This document shows positions 9,779 to 18,075 of a DNA stretch of 64,000 nt, piece by piece. A program made the position numbers and the translations under genes. Each line of letters starts with the position of its first letter. The stretch's first letter is position 1. Below the pieces are notes generated by a model. It was not told where the DNA came from. It searched no databases and saw only the letters and a program-made list of their open reading frames with translations. This DNA comes from Methanocaldococcus lauensis (GTDB lineage Archaea; AGJL01; Methanococci; Methanococcales; Methanocaldococcaceae), in assembly GCF_902827225.1 (NCBI RefSeq), contig NZ_LR792632.1:763030-827029 (forward strand). Reading direction: 5' to 3'.

Positions 9779-11878
9779 TTATTTTATTATTCTAACATCT
9801 CCAATACATCCTCCTTCATTTTCATTAAATACAAATACTGGGTTTAAATCTATTTCTTTAATATTTTTGTGGATGTCCATAAATACTCCAATCTTTATTA
9901 AAGTGTCTATAATGAAGTTAATATCTTTTTTAGCTCTACCTCTAACCCCCTCTAAAACTTTGTATGATTTTAATTCTTTTAACATTTGTATAGCAAAATC
10001 TCTCGTTATTGGTGAAATTCCAAAACTAACATCCTTTAAAACTTCAACAAAAACCCCACCTAATCCTACCATAATTACTGAACCAAATATATCATCTCTT
10101 TTTCCACCTATAATAATCTCTATTTTATCTCTATCTATAAACTCCTCAACTAAAACTCCTTCTATAATTAAATTATCAATATTGTTCTTTTTAGCATACT
10201 CTTTGGCATTGTTTATTAATTTTTTAAATGCCTCTTTTGGATTATCTGGATTTATTATTACTCCCCCAGCCTCTGTCTTATGCAATATTTGAGGAGAAAC
10301 AATTTTCATCACACATTTACCTAATTTTTTGCAATACTCTAATGCCTCATCTTCATTTTTAGCTAAGTATCCCTTAGGTACTGGAAAACCATAAATAGAT
10401 AGCAATTTTTTTGCATTATATTCATTAGGATTTTGTAATAGTTGATTAATAATTTCTTTATTATTTTTAGTTATCTTTAAAAATTCTTCTTTAACTTTTT
10501 CTACATATTCGTCATAATCTTCTTTAACTTTTATTAAACTGTATTTGTATAATTTATAGAGGGCTTTAACACCATTTTCTGGAGTTATGTATGCTGGAAT
10601 TCCGTTTTTTCTTAAATAACTTTTAGCCCCTTTAACTGAAACTCCTCCTACAAATGAGGTAATCAATGGCTTATTTTTTAAAGATCTGTGAGTATTTCTA
10701 ACTTCTACTATTGATTTAGCAACTTCTAATGGCTTAGTCATTTCCTGTGGAGTTAAAATAACTAAAAGTCCTTTAATATTTTTATCTTCAGATAGAACTT
10801 CTATAACTTTTTTGTATCTTTCTGGTGTAGCATCTCCAATTATATCTAATGGGTTTGATATAGTGGCAGAGGATGGGAGAATATCTTTAAGTTTATCTAC
10901 TGTTGTATCTTCAAAATTTGGCAATTTCATATTATAATCAACACAACTATCTGCCGCTAAGACACCAAAGCCCCCAGCGTTTGTTATTATTCCAATATCG
11001 TTAGAATCTATAACTGGCTGAGTTGAGAATAAATGAATTAGATCAACTAACTCCTCAAATGTATATGCTCTAATAATTCCAGCCTCTTTGAAAGCACTTT
11101 CATAAACAACATCTTCCCCAGCCAAAGAGCCTGTATGTGATTTTGCCGCCTTTTTACCCATTTCAGTCCTTCCAGATTTTAGAGCAATTATAGGTTTCTT
11201 TTTAGACAATTCTTTAGCAACCTTTAAAAATCTTTTATCTTTTAGTCCCTCTATATATAGAACAACTAATTTTGTATCCTCATCATCTTTAAAATATTCC
11301 AATAAATCACTTTCTTGAATATCTACTTTGTTTCCAATGCTAACAACCTTAGAAAATCCTATATTCAACAATGGAGCAATGTCTAATATGGCATTTAAAA
11401 CAGCCCCACTTTGGGAAATTATTGATATATGTCCTTTTGGTGGAAATATTTTTGCAAATGTAGCATTAAGGTTTATGTGCGTGTTCATTATACCCAAACA
11501 ATTAGGACCTATAACTCTTATATTATATCTTTTTGCAATTTCTTTAATTTTCTTCTCTAATTCATAATTTCCTACTTCTGAAAATCCTGCTGTAATTATT
11601 ACAGCCCCTTTAACTCCTTTTTTTCCACACTCCTCTAATACTTTAGGAACTACAATATTTGGAACTACTATAACTGCCAAATCTATCTCATCATCAATGT
11701 CTAAAACTGACTTGTAGCATTTCATTCCAAATATCTCATCATACTTTGGATTTATAGGATAAACTTTTCCATTAAAATCTTTTAAGTTTTTCATTATTGC
11801 ATAACCTACTTTTCCCTCAATTTTTGAAGCTCCAATGACAGCAACTGATTTAGGATAAAAAATGTATTTTAAACTCAT
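9779..11878 (-). CDS. acd: Acyl-CoA synthetase (ADP-forming), fused alpha-beta
   Basis: A 699-residue enzyme that makes ATP from ADP while converting acyl-CoA (acetyl-CoA or related) to the free acid. Residues about 1-460 are the alpha part: CoA-binding fold (KSVAVIGASKIEGKVGY), ligase-CoA domains and the phosphohistidine site in SHTGSLAGED. The C-terminal 230 residues are the ATP-grasp beta part (GFPVPKGYLAKNEDEAL, KIVSPQILHKTEAGGV). In several archaea these parts are separate subunits; here they are fused. The gene ends 5 bases from the SECIS hairpin of the convergent selenoprotein gene. Confidence 0.93.
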   Translation of the reverse strand: MSLKYIFYPKSVAVIGASKIEGKVGYAIMKNLKDFNGKVYPINPKYDEIFGMKCYKSVLDIDDEIDLAVIVVPNIVVPKVLEECGKKGVKGAVIITAGFSEVGNYELEKKIKEIAKRYNIRVIGPNCLGIMNTHINLNATFAKIFPPKGHISIISQSGAVLNAILDIAPLLNIGFSKVVSIGNKVDIQESDLLEYFKDDEDTKLVVLYIEGLKDKRFLKVAKELSKKKPIIALKSGRTEMGKKAAKSHTGSLAGEDVVYESAFKEAGIIRAYTFEELVDLIHLFSTQPVIDSNDIGIITNAGGFGVLAADSCVDYNMKLPNFEDTTVDKLKDILPSSATISNPLDIIGDATPERYKKVIEVLSEDKNIKGLLVILTPQEMTKPLEVAKSIVEVRNTHRSLKNKPLITSFVGGVSVKGAKSYLRKNGIPAYITPENGVKALYKLYKYSLIKVKEDYDEYVEKVKEEFLKITKNNKEIINQLLQNPNEYNAKKLLSIYGFPVPKGYLAKNEDEALEYCKKLGKCVMKIVSPQILHKTEAGGVIINPDNPKEAFKKLINNAKEYAKKNNIDNLIIEGVLVEEFIDRDKIEIIIGGKRDDIFGSVIMVGLGGVFVEVLKDVSFGISPITRDFAIQMLKELKSYKVLEGVRGRAKKDINFIIDTLIKIGVFMDIHKNIKEIDLNPVFVFNENEGGCIGDVRIIK

Positions 11879-12044
11879 ACATTATCCCCCACATAATTTC
11901 TAAGAAAAATTTTTATACTATTTTTACTTTATTTTTTCTTATCCTACATTTATATTGGTTATAGTATATAAAATTAAATTTATTTAAAGATTTAAAATAA
12001 AAAATTTAAAATACAAAACACGAGAATTTTAGGGGGTGGTTTCA

Positions 12045-12197
12045 TTGAGATTAAAGGCAATAAAAATAACAAACAGATATGGAACATTCTTCATGTGTCC
12101 AAGATGTGGAAAATTGTTTAAATACTCTAAGGATTATACTAAGCATGTTAATAAGGCTCATAAACATTTATTTAAAAAAGAAAATAAGGAAGAATAA
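12045..12197 (+). CDS. Small C2H2 zinc-finger protein
   Basis: A 50-residue basic protein beginning at TTG. The start is chosen because GGGGGTGGT lies 5 bases upstream; no ATG gives a full-length product. Residues 18-42 contain CPRCG and an HVNKAH spacing, which is a single C2H2-type zinc finger, followed by a Lys-rich tail. Such one-finger proteins are common in archaea and usually bind nucleic acid or protein. The function is not assignable. A TATA-like tract (TATATAAAATTAAAT, near 11965) lies about 80 bases upstream. Confidence 0.82.
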   Translation: MRLKAIKITNRYGTFFMCPRCGKLFKYSKDYTKHVNKAHKHLFKKENKEE

Positions 12198-12205
12198 ATA
12201 AAATT

Positions 12206-12514
12206 TTATTCTTTATACACAAGGTTTCCTTTTTCATCTTCAACTATTTTTGGATGCAATTTTAAAAAAGATTTTATTGCTGGGGATATATTCCATTCTA
12301 TGCCATAAATAAGTTTGTCCCAATTTTCAATAAATCTTTTTTTACCTAAAACCTCATCCAATTTCCCACTCAATTTTTTAATAACTATTTTGTCCTTACT
12401 AAAACTTTTTATTTTATAAACTCCTCTTTTAGTTTTTGAATAGAATATTTTATCTTCATCATAATAACTTTTTGCTATTTCTAACAACTCTCCCCAAACC
12501 TTTTTAGCCCTCAA
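12206..12514 (-). CDS. Conserved hypothetical protein
   Basis: A 102-residue basic protein with no family I recognise. It starts at TTG, supported by a perfect GGTGAT 2 bases before it. The sequence alternates charged and hydrophobic residues (YKIKSFSKDKIVIKKLSGKLDEVLG), which suggests a small beta-rich domain. It has no cysteines, membrane segment or signal peptide. It is divergent from TruD, whose start is less than 100 bases away. Confidence 0.7.
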   Translation of the reverse strand: MRAKKVWGELLEIAKSYYDEDKIFYSKTKRGVYKIKSFSKDKIVIKKLSGKLDEVLGKKRFIENWDKLIYGIEWNISPAIKSFLKLHPKIVEDEKGNLVYKE

Positions 12515-12597
12515 AATATCACCAACTGATTTTTAATTTTAATAATTTATAAATGACTGCAAATATAAAATCTTTATTTAATAATTTGGTGATTATT

Positions 12598-13890
12598 ATG
12601 TATATCTTAATAAAGAAAAGAAAAGAAGAAAGTGAGAAAAATTTAAAAGAAAAATTAAAAAAATACAGAAAAAAATTAAGAGACAGTAGAATTAAAGAAA
12701 AACTAAAAGAGATGCCTTTAAATATGAATAAATATTTGTCTAACTTATACACTGGTGGAGAAATTAAAAAGTATCCAGAAGATTTTATTGTTGAGGAAAT
12801 AACTCCTGAAGGAATTATTTTAGAGGTTGGTAAAAGTATAAAATTTAAAGATGAGAAAAATTGGAAAGGAAATTATATACATTTTACATTAGAAAAAAGA
12901 AACTGGACGACTTTGGATGCGATTAGAGAAATAGCCAATAGAGTTGGAAAGCAAAGAAAACATTTTGGATTTGCTGGAAATAAAGATAAGTATGCCATAA
13001 CCACTCAAAGAGTAGGTTGTTTTAATGTAAAGTTGGAAGATTTAATGAAAGTTAAAATTAAGGGCATTGTGTTAAGAGATTTCCAAAAGACAAATAAAAA
13101 AATAAGATTAGGAGATTTGTGGGGAAATAGATTTACTATAAGAGTTAGAAATCCAAAGATTAAAGGAGAAGAGTTAGAGAAAACTTTAAATGAGTTGTGT
13201 AAATTAAAATACTTTCTAAATTACTATGGAATTCAGAGATTTGGAACTACAAGACCTATAACTCACATAGTTGGAAAATTTATAATAGAAAGAGATTGGG
13301 AATCTGCTTTCCATTTATATTGTGGGACTCCATTACCTTATGATGATGAGAAATCAAAATTAGCGAGGGAATTAGTAGATGAAGAAAACTTTAAAGAGGC
13401 ATATAAGAAATTTCCAAGATGCTTCTTTTATGAGAGGAGAATGATTAAAGCATATATTGAAACTGAAGATTATAAAAAGGCATTTATGATTTTACCTCCT
13501 TATCTGAGATGTATGTTTATAAATGCATATCAATCCTATCTTTTTAATGAAATAATAAATAAAAGATATGAATATGGTTTTGAACCATTGGAAGGGGATA
13601 TATTAATTGACAATATTCCAACTGGGGCGTTATTTGGATATAAAACAAAATTTGCCTCTGGAATACAAGGAGAGATTGAAAGAGAAATTTATGAAAGAGA
13701 ATATTTAAAACCAGAAGACTTTAAAATTGAAGATTTTGGCTCGTTTATAGGAGATAGAAGAAAACTTGTAGAAAAGATATACAATATGAAATATTGGATA
13801 GAGGATGATAGTTATATTTTACAGTTCTGTTTAAAAAAAGGCTCTTATGCCACATCTGTTTTAAGAGAGTTTATAGAGAAAAAAGATTAA
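12598..13890 (+). CDS. truD: tRNA pseudouridine synthase D
   Basis: A 430-residue TruD-family enzyme, which isomerises uridine in tRNA (position 13 in bacteria). The catalytic aspartate lies in FAGNKDKYAITTQ, and other family motifs are KYPEDFIVEEI, NYYGIQRFG and AYQSYLFNE. An upstream in-frame ATG at 12553 exists, but GGTGAT at 12588-12593 points to the ATG at 12598. The N-terminal 35 residues are very Lys-rich, an extension typical of archaeal TruD from thermophiles. It is transcribed divergently from the preceding gene. Confidence 0.92.
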   Translation: MYILIKKRKEESEKNLKEKLKKYRKKLRDSRIKEKLKEMPLNMNKYLSNLYTGGEIKKYPEDFIVEEITPEGIILEVGKSIKFKDEKNWKGNYIHFTLEKRNWTTLDAIREIANRVGKQRKHFGFAGNKDKYAITTQRVGCFNVKLEDLMKVKIKGIVLRDFQKTNKKIRLGDLWGNRFTIRVRNPKIKGEELEKTLNELCKLKYFLNYYGIQRFGTTRPITHIVGKFIIERDWESAFHLYCGTPLPYDDEKSKLARELVDEENFKEAYKKFPRCFFYERRMIKAYIETEDYKKAFMILPPYLRCMFINAYQSYLFNEIINKRYEYGFEPLEGDILIDNIPTGALFGYKTKFASGIQGEIEREIYEREYLKPEDFKIEDFGSFIGDRRKLVEKIYNMKYWIEDDSYILQFCLKKGSYATSVLREFIEKKD

Positions 13891-13899
13891 ATAAAAAAT

Positions 13900-14400
13900 T
13901 TACTTTTTGATTTTTAGGAAATCTCCCAATGTGAAGCCTTCTTCATCTCCACTACCATAGTATGTTCCAACATCTGATACATTTTCAGTTAAGGTTATTT
14001 TTAATTCTTTTTCTAATATTTTAATTTCTTTTTCATTTGGCTCCAATTCATACCTTTCAAATTTGTGTAAAGTTGATGCTTTCATTTTAAGTTTTTTTGC
14101 AAGTTCTTCAACACTCAATCCCAATTTTTCCCTTGCTTTTCTAATAACATCACCATAATCTTCTCTTAACATTGGCAAACTGTCTAATAAATCTCTCGTT
14201 CTTCTCTTTTTAACTACATTTTTAGAGTATGAAGATGTTGTAAATGATGTAACTGTTGAAGGTTTTTTACCAATTCTTGAATATGTTTTTGGACTCTTTC
14301 CAAATTTTGCACAATCCTTACAAACTTGCATTTCAGTTCCTTCAATTCTTACAGTATATAGTTTATCTACAAGTTTTCCGCACAATTCACACATTTTCAT
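13900..14400 (-). CDS. Multiprotein bridging factor 1 homologue (MBF1)
   Basis: A 166-residue transcription factor with an N-terminal zinc ribbon (CELCGK and CKDCAK) and a C-terminal XRE-type helix-turn-helix ([37 protein letters not shown]). This is the archaeal MBF1 layout; eukaryotic MBF1 bridges TBP and activators, while archaeal MBF1 has been linked to translation. A TTG five codons upstream is possible, but GAGGGAT just before this ATG supports the shorter form. The central section is Ser/Thr/Lys-rich and probably flexible. Confidence 0.88.
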   Translation of the reverse strand: MKMCELCGKLVDKLYTVRIEGTEMQVCKDCAKFGKSPKTYSRIGKKPSTVTSFTTSSYSKNVVKKRRTRDLLDSLPMLREDYGDVIRKAREKLGLSVEELAKKLKMKASTLHKFERYELEPNEKEIKILEKELKITLTENVSDVGTYYGSGDEEGFTLGDFLKIKK

Positions 14401-14502
14401 AATACTATCCCTCAAAAGTTTAATAACATTTATATACTAAGTCATTGAATATTTTTATTAACTACTTTTAATTTTAGGCTATATATTAATTGTGGTGAAA
14501 TT

Positions 14503-14679
14503 ATGGAAAGGGAAAAGTTAATAAAAAAACTTCTTCACACTATGCATCACACAGAGGAGCATTTTGAATCAATAATTAACCAATTAAAAGACATAGGCTT
14601 AGATACTGAGGAATATGATGATTTATATAAAAAATTAAAAGAAATAAATAAAAAGATTAAAAAAGAGCTTAATATTTAA
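14503..14679 (+). CDS. Small helical protein
   Basis: A 58-residue protein missed by length filters. GTGGTGAAATT precedes the ATG at the right distance, and the frame is entirely helical and charged (HHTEEHFESIINQLKDIGLDTEEYDDLYKKLKEINKKIKKEL), which suggests a helical hairpin or coiled coil. An N-terminal HTMHHTEEH cluster could bind metal. I do not recognise the family. It has its own TATA-like sequence (GCTATATATTAA) about 25 bases upstream of the start site region. Confidence 0.72.
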   Translation: MEREKLIKKLLHTMHHTEEHFESIINQLKDIGLDTEEYDDLYKKLKEINKKIKKELNI

Positions 14680-14796
14680 TAAAAAATCTTTTCCATAGAT
14701 ATCGGTTTATATAACTTATGTTATTAACCACAATATGCTTTATAAAGATAAAATTATATACTAACAAAAATACAAAGCGAAATAAAGTGGATTAAA

Positions 14797-15393
14797 ATGG
14801 ATGCTCTAATTATGGCTGGCGGTAAAGGATCGAGGATGGGATACATAGAGAAACCATTAATTAAAATAAAAGATAAACCACTAATATCTTATGTAATCCA
14901 ACCTTTATTGGAGTCAGATAAAATAAATAAAATATATATTGCCACATCGCCAAATACTAAAACTACAAAAAAATTTATTATCTCAATTTATAAAGATTAT
15001 AAAAATATTAAAGTGATTGAAACCTCTGGTAATGGTTATATAGAAGATTTAAATGAGTGCATAAAATATTTTTCAAAACCATTTTTAGTAGTAAGTTCTG
15101 ATTTAATTAATCTAACATCAAAAATTATTAATAGTATAGTGGATTACTTTTACTATGTTAAATCTAAAAACCCAGAAATTGAGTCATTATCTGTAATGAT
15201 TCCAAAAAATATATATAGTAAATATACAAATCCAACAATAGATTTTAATGGTTTAATCCCAGTAGGAATAAATATACTGTCTCCAAAGAGTGGATATCAA
15301 AAAGAGAAGATTATGGTCATTGACGAACTAATAATTAATGTCAATACACCTGAAGATTTGAAATTTGCTGAAAATTTTTTGAAAAAAAGATGA
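14797..15393 (+). CDS. cobY: Adenosylcobinamide-phosphate guanylyltransferase
   Basis: A 198-residue nucleotidyltransferase of the archaeal CobY family, which adds GMP from GTP to adenosylcobinamide phosphate in cobamide assembly. The GTP-binding signature AGGKGSRMG is at residues 7-15, followed by EKPLIKI, and GYIEDLNECI and VVSSDLINL are typical of CobY. The archaeal enzyme replaces bacterial CobU and lacks its kinase. Cobamides are essential to the methyltransferases of methanogenesis. It lies 13 bases before a PRC-barrel gene on the same strand. Confidence 0.92.
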   Translation: MDALIMAGGKGSRMGYIEKPLIKIKDKPLISYVIQPLLESDKINKIYIATSPNTKTTKKFIISIYKDYKNIKVIETSGNGYIEDLNECIKYFSKPFLVVSSDLINLTSKIINSIVDYFYYVKSKNPEIESLSVMIPKNIYSKYTNPTIDFNGLIPVGINILSPKSGYQKEKIMVIDELIINVNTPEDLKFAENFLKKR

Positions 15394-15406
15394 ATGAAGG
15401 GGGATT

Positions 15407-15691
15407 ATGGAAATTATAAGAAGAGATAAAATGCCTGCAAAATTATTATTTGGAAGAAATGTAATAGGTAATATGGGAAGTATTATTGGAGTAGTTAGAG
15501 ATATTATATTCGATGAAAAAATAGGAAAATTGGTCTCTTTAGAAATTGAACCTTCTGAAAATAGTCCAATAAATGTAGAAGAGGGAAAGTGTGTTTTAAT
15601 TCCTTATAGACTCGTAACTGCGGTTAAAGATGTTTTTGTAATAGATGAAAAGAACTTAAATAACGTTACTATAAAGCCCTCCACTCGTTAA
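15407..15691 (+). CDS. PRC-barrel domain protein
   Basis: A 94-residue protein made of one PRC-barrel, a small beta-barrel found in photosynthetic reaction centre H and in RimM. The start MEIIRRDKMPAKLLFGRNVIG and the segment GSIIGVVRDIIFDEKIGKLVSLEIEP are the core of the fold. In archaea stand-alone PRC-barrels occur widely; some take part in cell division (CdpB). GGGGGAT is close before the ATG. It sits between cobY and dapF, which gives no clear link to function. Confidence 0.85.
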   Translation: MEIIRRDKMPAKLLFGRNVIGNMGSIIGVVRDIIFDEKIGKLVSLEIEPSENSPINVEEGKCVLIPYRLVTAVKDVFVIDEKNLNNVTIKPSTR

Positions 15692-15715
15692 AAATCTATT
15701 TTTGTGGTGCATAAT

Positions 15716-16603
15716 ATGGAATTTACAAAGATGCACGCTCTTGGAAATGATTATATAGTTATTAATGAATTTTACGGAGAGAAAGTTAAAGAAAATGATA
15801 AATCAGAATTTTCAAGGAAAATATGTAGGAGAGGTTTTTCCGTAGGAGGAGATGGAGTTATATTCATACAAAAACCTACATCTGATGAATACGATGTAAG
15901 ATTTAGAATTTTTAACAGTGATGGCTCTGAGGCTGAGATGTGTGGAAATGGTATAAGATGCTTTTCAAAGTATGTTTATGAAAGAATTATTAAAAAGAAT
16001 CCTTTAAAAGTAGAGACTAAGGGAGGTTTAAGAATCTGTGAAATGGAAATTGAAAATGATGAAGTTAAGAAAGTTAAAGTTTTTATGGGAACTCCAAAAT
16101 TTAAATTAAAAGATATTCCAATGAAAATTGAAGGTTATGATGAAAATGATGAATTTATAGATGGAGAGTTAAAATTAAAAAATCATTATCTACCTAAAGT
16201 TAAATTGAGTGTAGTTAATGTAGGAAATCCTCACGCAGTTATATTTGTTGAAGATAATAACATTGACTTAAATTTTGTTAAGAAATATTTAAATGTTATT
16301 GGAAAAGAAATTGAAAATCATCCTGTATTTCCAGAGAGAATTAATGTCCATTTTGTAGAGGTTTTAAATTCTAACGAGATTAGAATCGTTACTTGGGAAA
16401 GAGGGGCTGGATACACAACAGCGTGTGGAACAGGAACTACGGCTTCAGTTATTATATCTCACAAACTTGGTAAAACAAAGAATAAGGTTTTAGCACATTT
16501 AGATGGAGGTAATTTGGAGATTGAGATTAAAAACGATGGAGTTTATATGATTGGAGATGCCGTAATTGTATATGATGCTAAATTAATAAATATTGGCTGG
16601 TAA
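15716..16603 (+). CDS. dapF: Diaminopimelate epimerase
   Basis: A 295-residue PLP-independent racemase converting LL- to meso-diaminopimelate in lysine synthesis. The two catalytic cysteines are in AEMCGNGIRC and TTACGTGTTAS. The frame opens at GTG 15704, but GTGGTG at that place is the ribosome-binding site for the ATG here, which begins MEFTKMHALGND as in other DapF proteins. The stop is 3 bases before the regulator gene, so the two are co-transcribed. Archaea without peptidoglycan use this step only for lysine. Confidence 0.95.
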   Translation: MEFTKMHALGNDYIVINEFYGEKVKENDKSEFSRKICRRGFSVGGDGVIFIQKPTSDEYDVRFRIFNSDGSEAEMCGNGIRCFSKYVYERIIKKNPLKVETKGGLRICEMEIENDEVKKVKVFMGTPKFKLKDIPMKIEGYDENDEFIDGELKLKNHYLPKVKLSVVNVGNPHAVIFVEDNNIDLNFVKKYLNVIGKEIENHPVFPERINVHFVEVLNSNEIRIVTWERGAGYTTACGTGTTASVIISHKLGKTKNKVLAHLDGGNLEIEIKNDGVYMIGDAVIVYDAKLINIGW

Positions 16604-16606
16604 ATT

Positions 16607-17464
16607 ATGAAAGATTTTAAAGCAGATGTTGTTGTAGAATATAAAGGGAAGGTAATAACTCCAAACCAAATAAAACTTTTAAAATCTTTGCAAAAAACTA
16701 AATCACAGAATGAAGCGTCTAAATTGTTAAATATAAATCCTTCCTCTTTTAATATTCAGTTGAAAAGGTTAGAAAAGAAATTGGGAGTTAAACTATATTA
16801 CTCTACTCCAAATGGGACTATTTTAACTGAGGATGGATTAAAAATTTTGGAAATTTATGAATTTAGTAAAAAAAGATTAAATAATAAATTTTTTACAGTT
16901 TCAGGATTTGTTAGTGGAGAAATTGCCAAAATATTATTTGAAAATCCAATAATAACATCTTTTGACAATGCCTTAAAACTATTGAAATTAAACTTTGTAG
17001 ATATATTGGGAGTTGATGACAGTTACTGGGTTTTTAGATTAAATGATGAAAGATTTTTGAAGTCAGAGTTTGGAAATTTTGATTTTAACATATTCTTAGT
17101 TGTCTATGACCACTTTGTGATGGTTAGTAAAAAAGAGTTTAACTACAAAAATTTAGTAGGAGTTAGATATAGTTCTCATAGAATAGTTTATAATATCTTA
17201 AAGAAAGAAGGAATAAATTTTAAAGTAAAAATTAGGACTAAAAATCCTTTTAAGGCAATAGAGTTGGTTAATGAAGGTTACAGTTTATTTTTAAACGAAA
17301 GTTTATTAAAATATGTTGATGATAATTTGAATATAGAATATCCTAAATTCTATGAAAAAACTATACATGGAATAAACTTTATAAGTTTAAATAGGGAGAT
17401 AAAAATAGATAAAGATTACATTAAAAAAATAAAAAAATTGGGTTTTAAATATGAATGTATTTGA
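16607..17464 (+). CDS. LysR-like transcriptional regulator
   Basis: A 285-residue protein. The N-terminal winged helix-turn-helix (about residues 18-80: KSLQKTKSQNEASKLLNINPSSFNIQLKRLEKKLGVKLYYST) matches LysR/ModE-type DNA-binding domains. The rest is a divergent periplasmic-binding-protein-like effector domain; residues 170-230 (KNLVGVRYSSHRIVYNILKKEGINFKVKIRT) resemble the second lobe. The effector is unknown. It overlaps the next gene by 14 bases and follows dapF by 3 bases, which suggests a shared mRNA but not necessarily a regulatory target. Confidence 0.85.
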   Translation: MKDFKADVVVEYKGKVITPNQIKLLKSLQKTKSQNEASKLLNINPSSFNIQLKRLEKKLGVKLYYSTPNGTILTEDGLKILEIYEFSKKRLNNKFFTVSGFVSGEIAKILFENPIITSFDNALKLLKLNFVDILGVDDSYWVFRLNDERFLKSEFGNFDFNIFLVVYDHFVMVSKKEFNYKNLVGVRYSSHRIVYNILKKEGINFKVKIRTKNPFKAIELVNEGYSLFLNESLLKYVDDNLNIEYPKFYEKTIHGINFISLNREIKIDKDYIKKIKKLGFKYECI

Positions 17465-18059
17465 TAAATACGCTGAGGAATATGATAGATGGTTTGATGA
17501 AAACCCTTTAATTTACAATGCAGAAATTGAGTGTTTAAAGAGGCATATACCAAAAGGTAAAGGTTTAGAAATTGGTGTAGGCACTGGAAGATTTGCAAAA
17601 CCATTTAATATAAAGATTGGAGTAGATATATCAAAAGAAATGGCTAAGATTGCTGAAAAAAGAGGAATAAAAGTAATTATTAGTAGTGGAGAGAATTTAC
17701 CTTTTAATGACGAAGAATTTGACTTTGTATTAATAAATACTGTTTTGGAGTTTGTAGAAGACCCTAAAAAAGCTTTAGAGGAGGCTAAGAGAGTTCTAAA
17801 AAAGGGAGGGAAAATTGTAATAGGAATCATAGATAAAGATAGTTATTTAGGGAAAATTTATGAGGAAAAAAAGAAAAAAAGTAAATTTTACAAAGATGCA
17901 AAATTTTTATCTGCAAAAGAAGTTATAGAGTTCTTAAAAGAACTAAAATTTAAAAATATAAAGGCAACTCAGACACTTTTTGAAGATGAATATAGAAAAT
18001 ATGAGATTAAAGAAGGTTATGGAGAAGGTGGATTCGTAGCAATATCTGCCTATAAATGA
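17451..18059 (+). CDS. SAM-dependent methyltransferase, class I
   Basis: A 202-residue UbiE/Methyltransf_11-type protein. Motif I is GLEIGVGTGRFAKPF at about residues 39-53, followed by an acidic GVDIS and the post-motif region NLPFNDEEFDFVLINTVLEFVEDPKKALEEAKRVLKKGGKIVIG. The start lies inside the end of the LysR-like gene, in another frame, which implies translational coupling. The substrate cannot be read from the sequence; small-molecule methylation is typical of this group. Confidence 0.85.
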   Translation: MNVFDKYAEEYDRWFDENPLIYNAEIECLKRHIPKGKGLEIGVGTGRFAKPFNIKIGVDISKEMAKIAEKRGIKVIISSGENLPFNDEEFDFVLINTVLEFVEDPKKALEEAKRVLKKGGKIVIGIIDKDSYLGKIYEEKKKKSKFYKDAKFLSAKEVIEFLKELKFKNIKATQTLFEDEYRKYEIKEGYGEGGFVAISAYK

Positions 18060-18075
18060 AATTTGAGGGATTTTA

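Noticed and set aside
9759..10292. 177-codon open frame opposite the acyl-CoA synthetase gene
   Set aside because: Antisense shadow; its start lies within the SECIS hairpin and composition is Ser/Thr/Pro/Ile-rich without motif.
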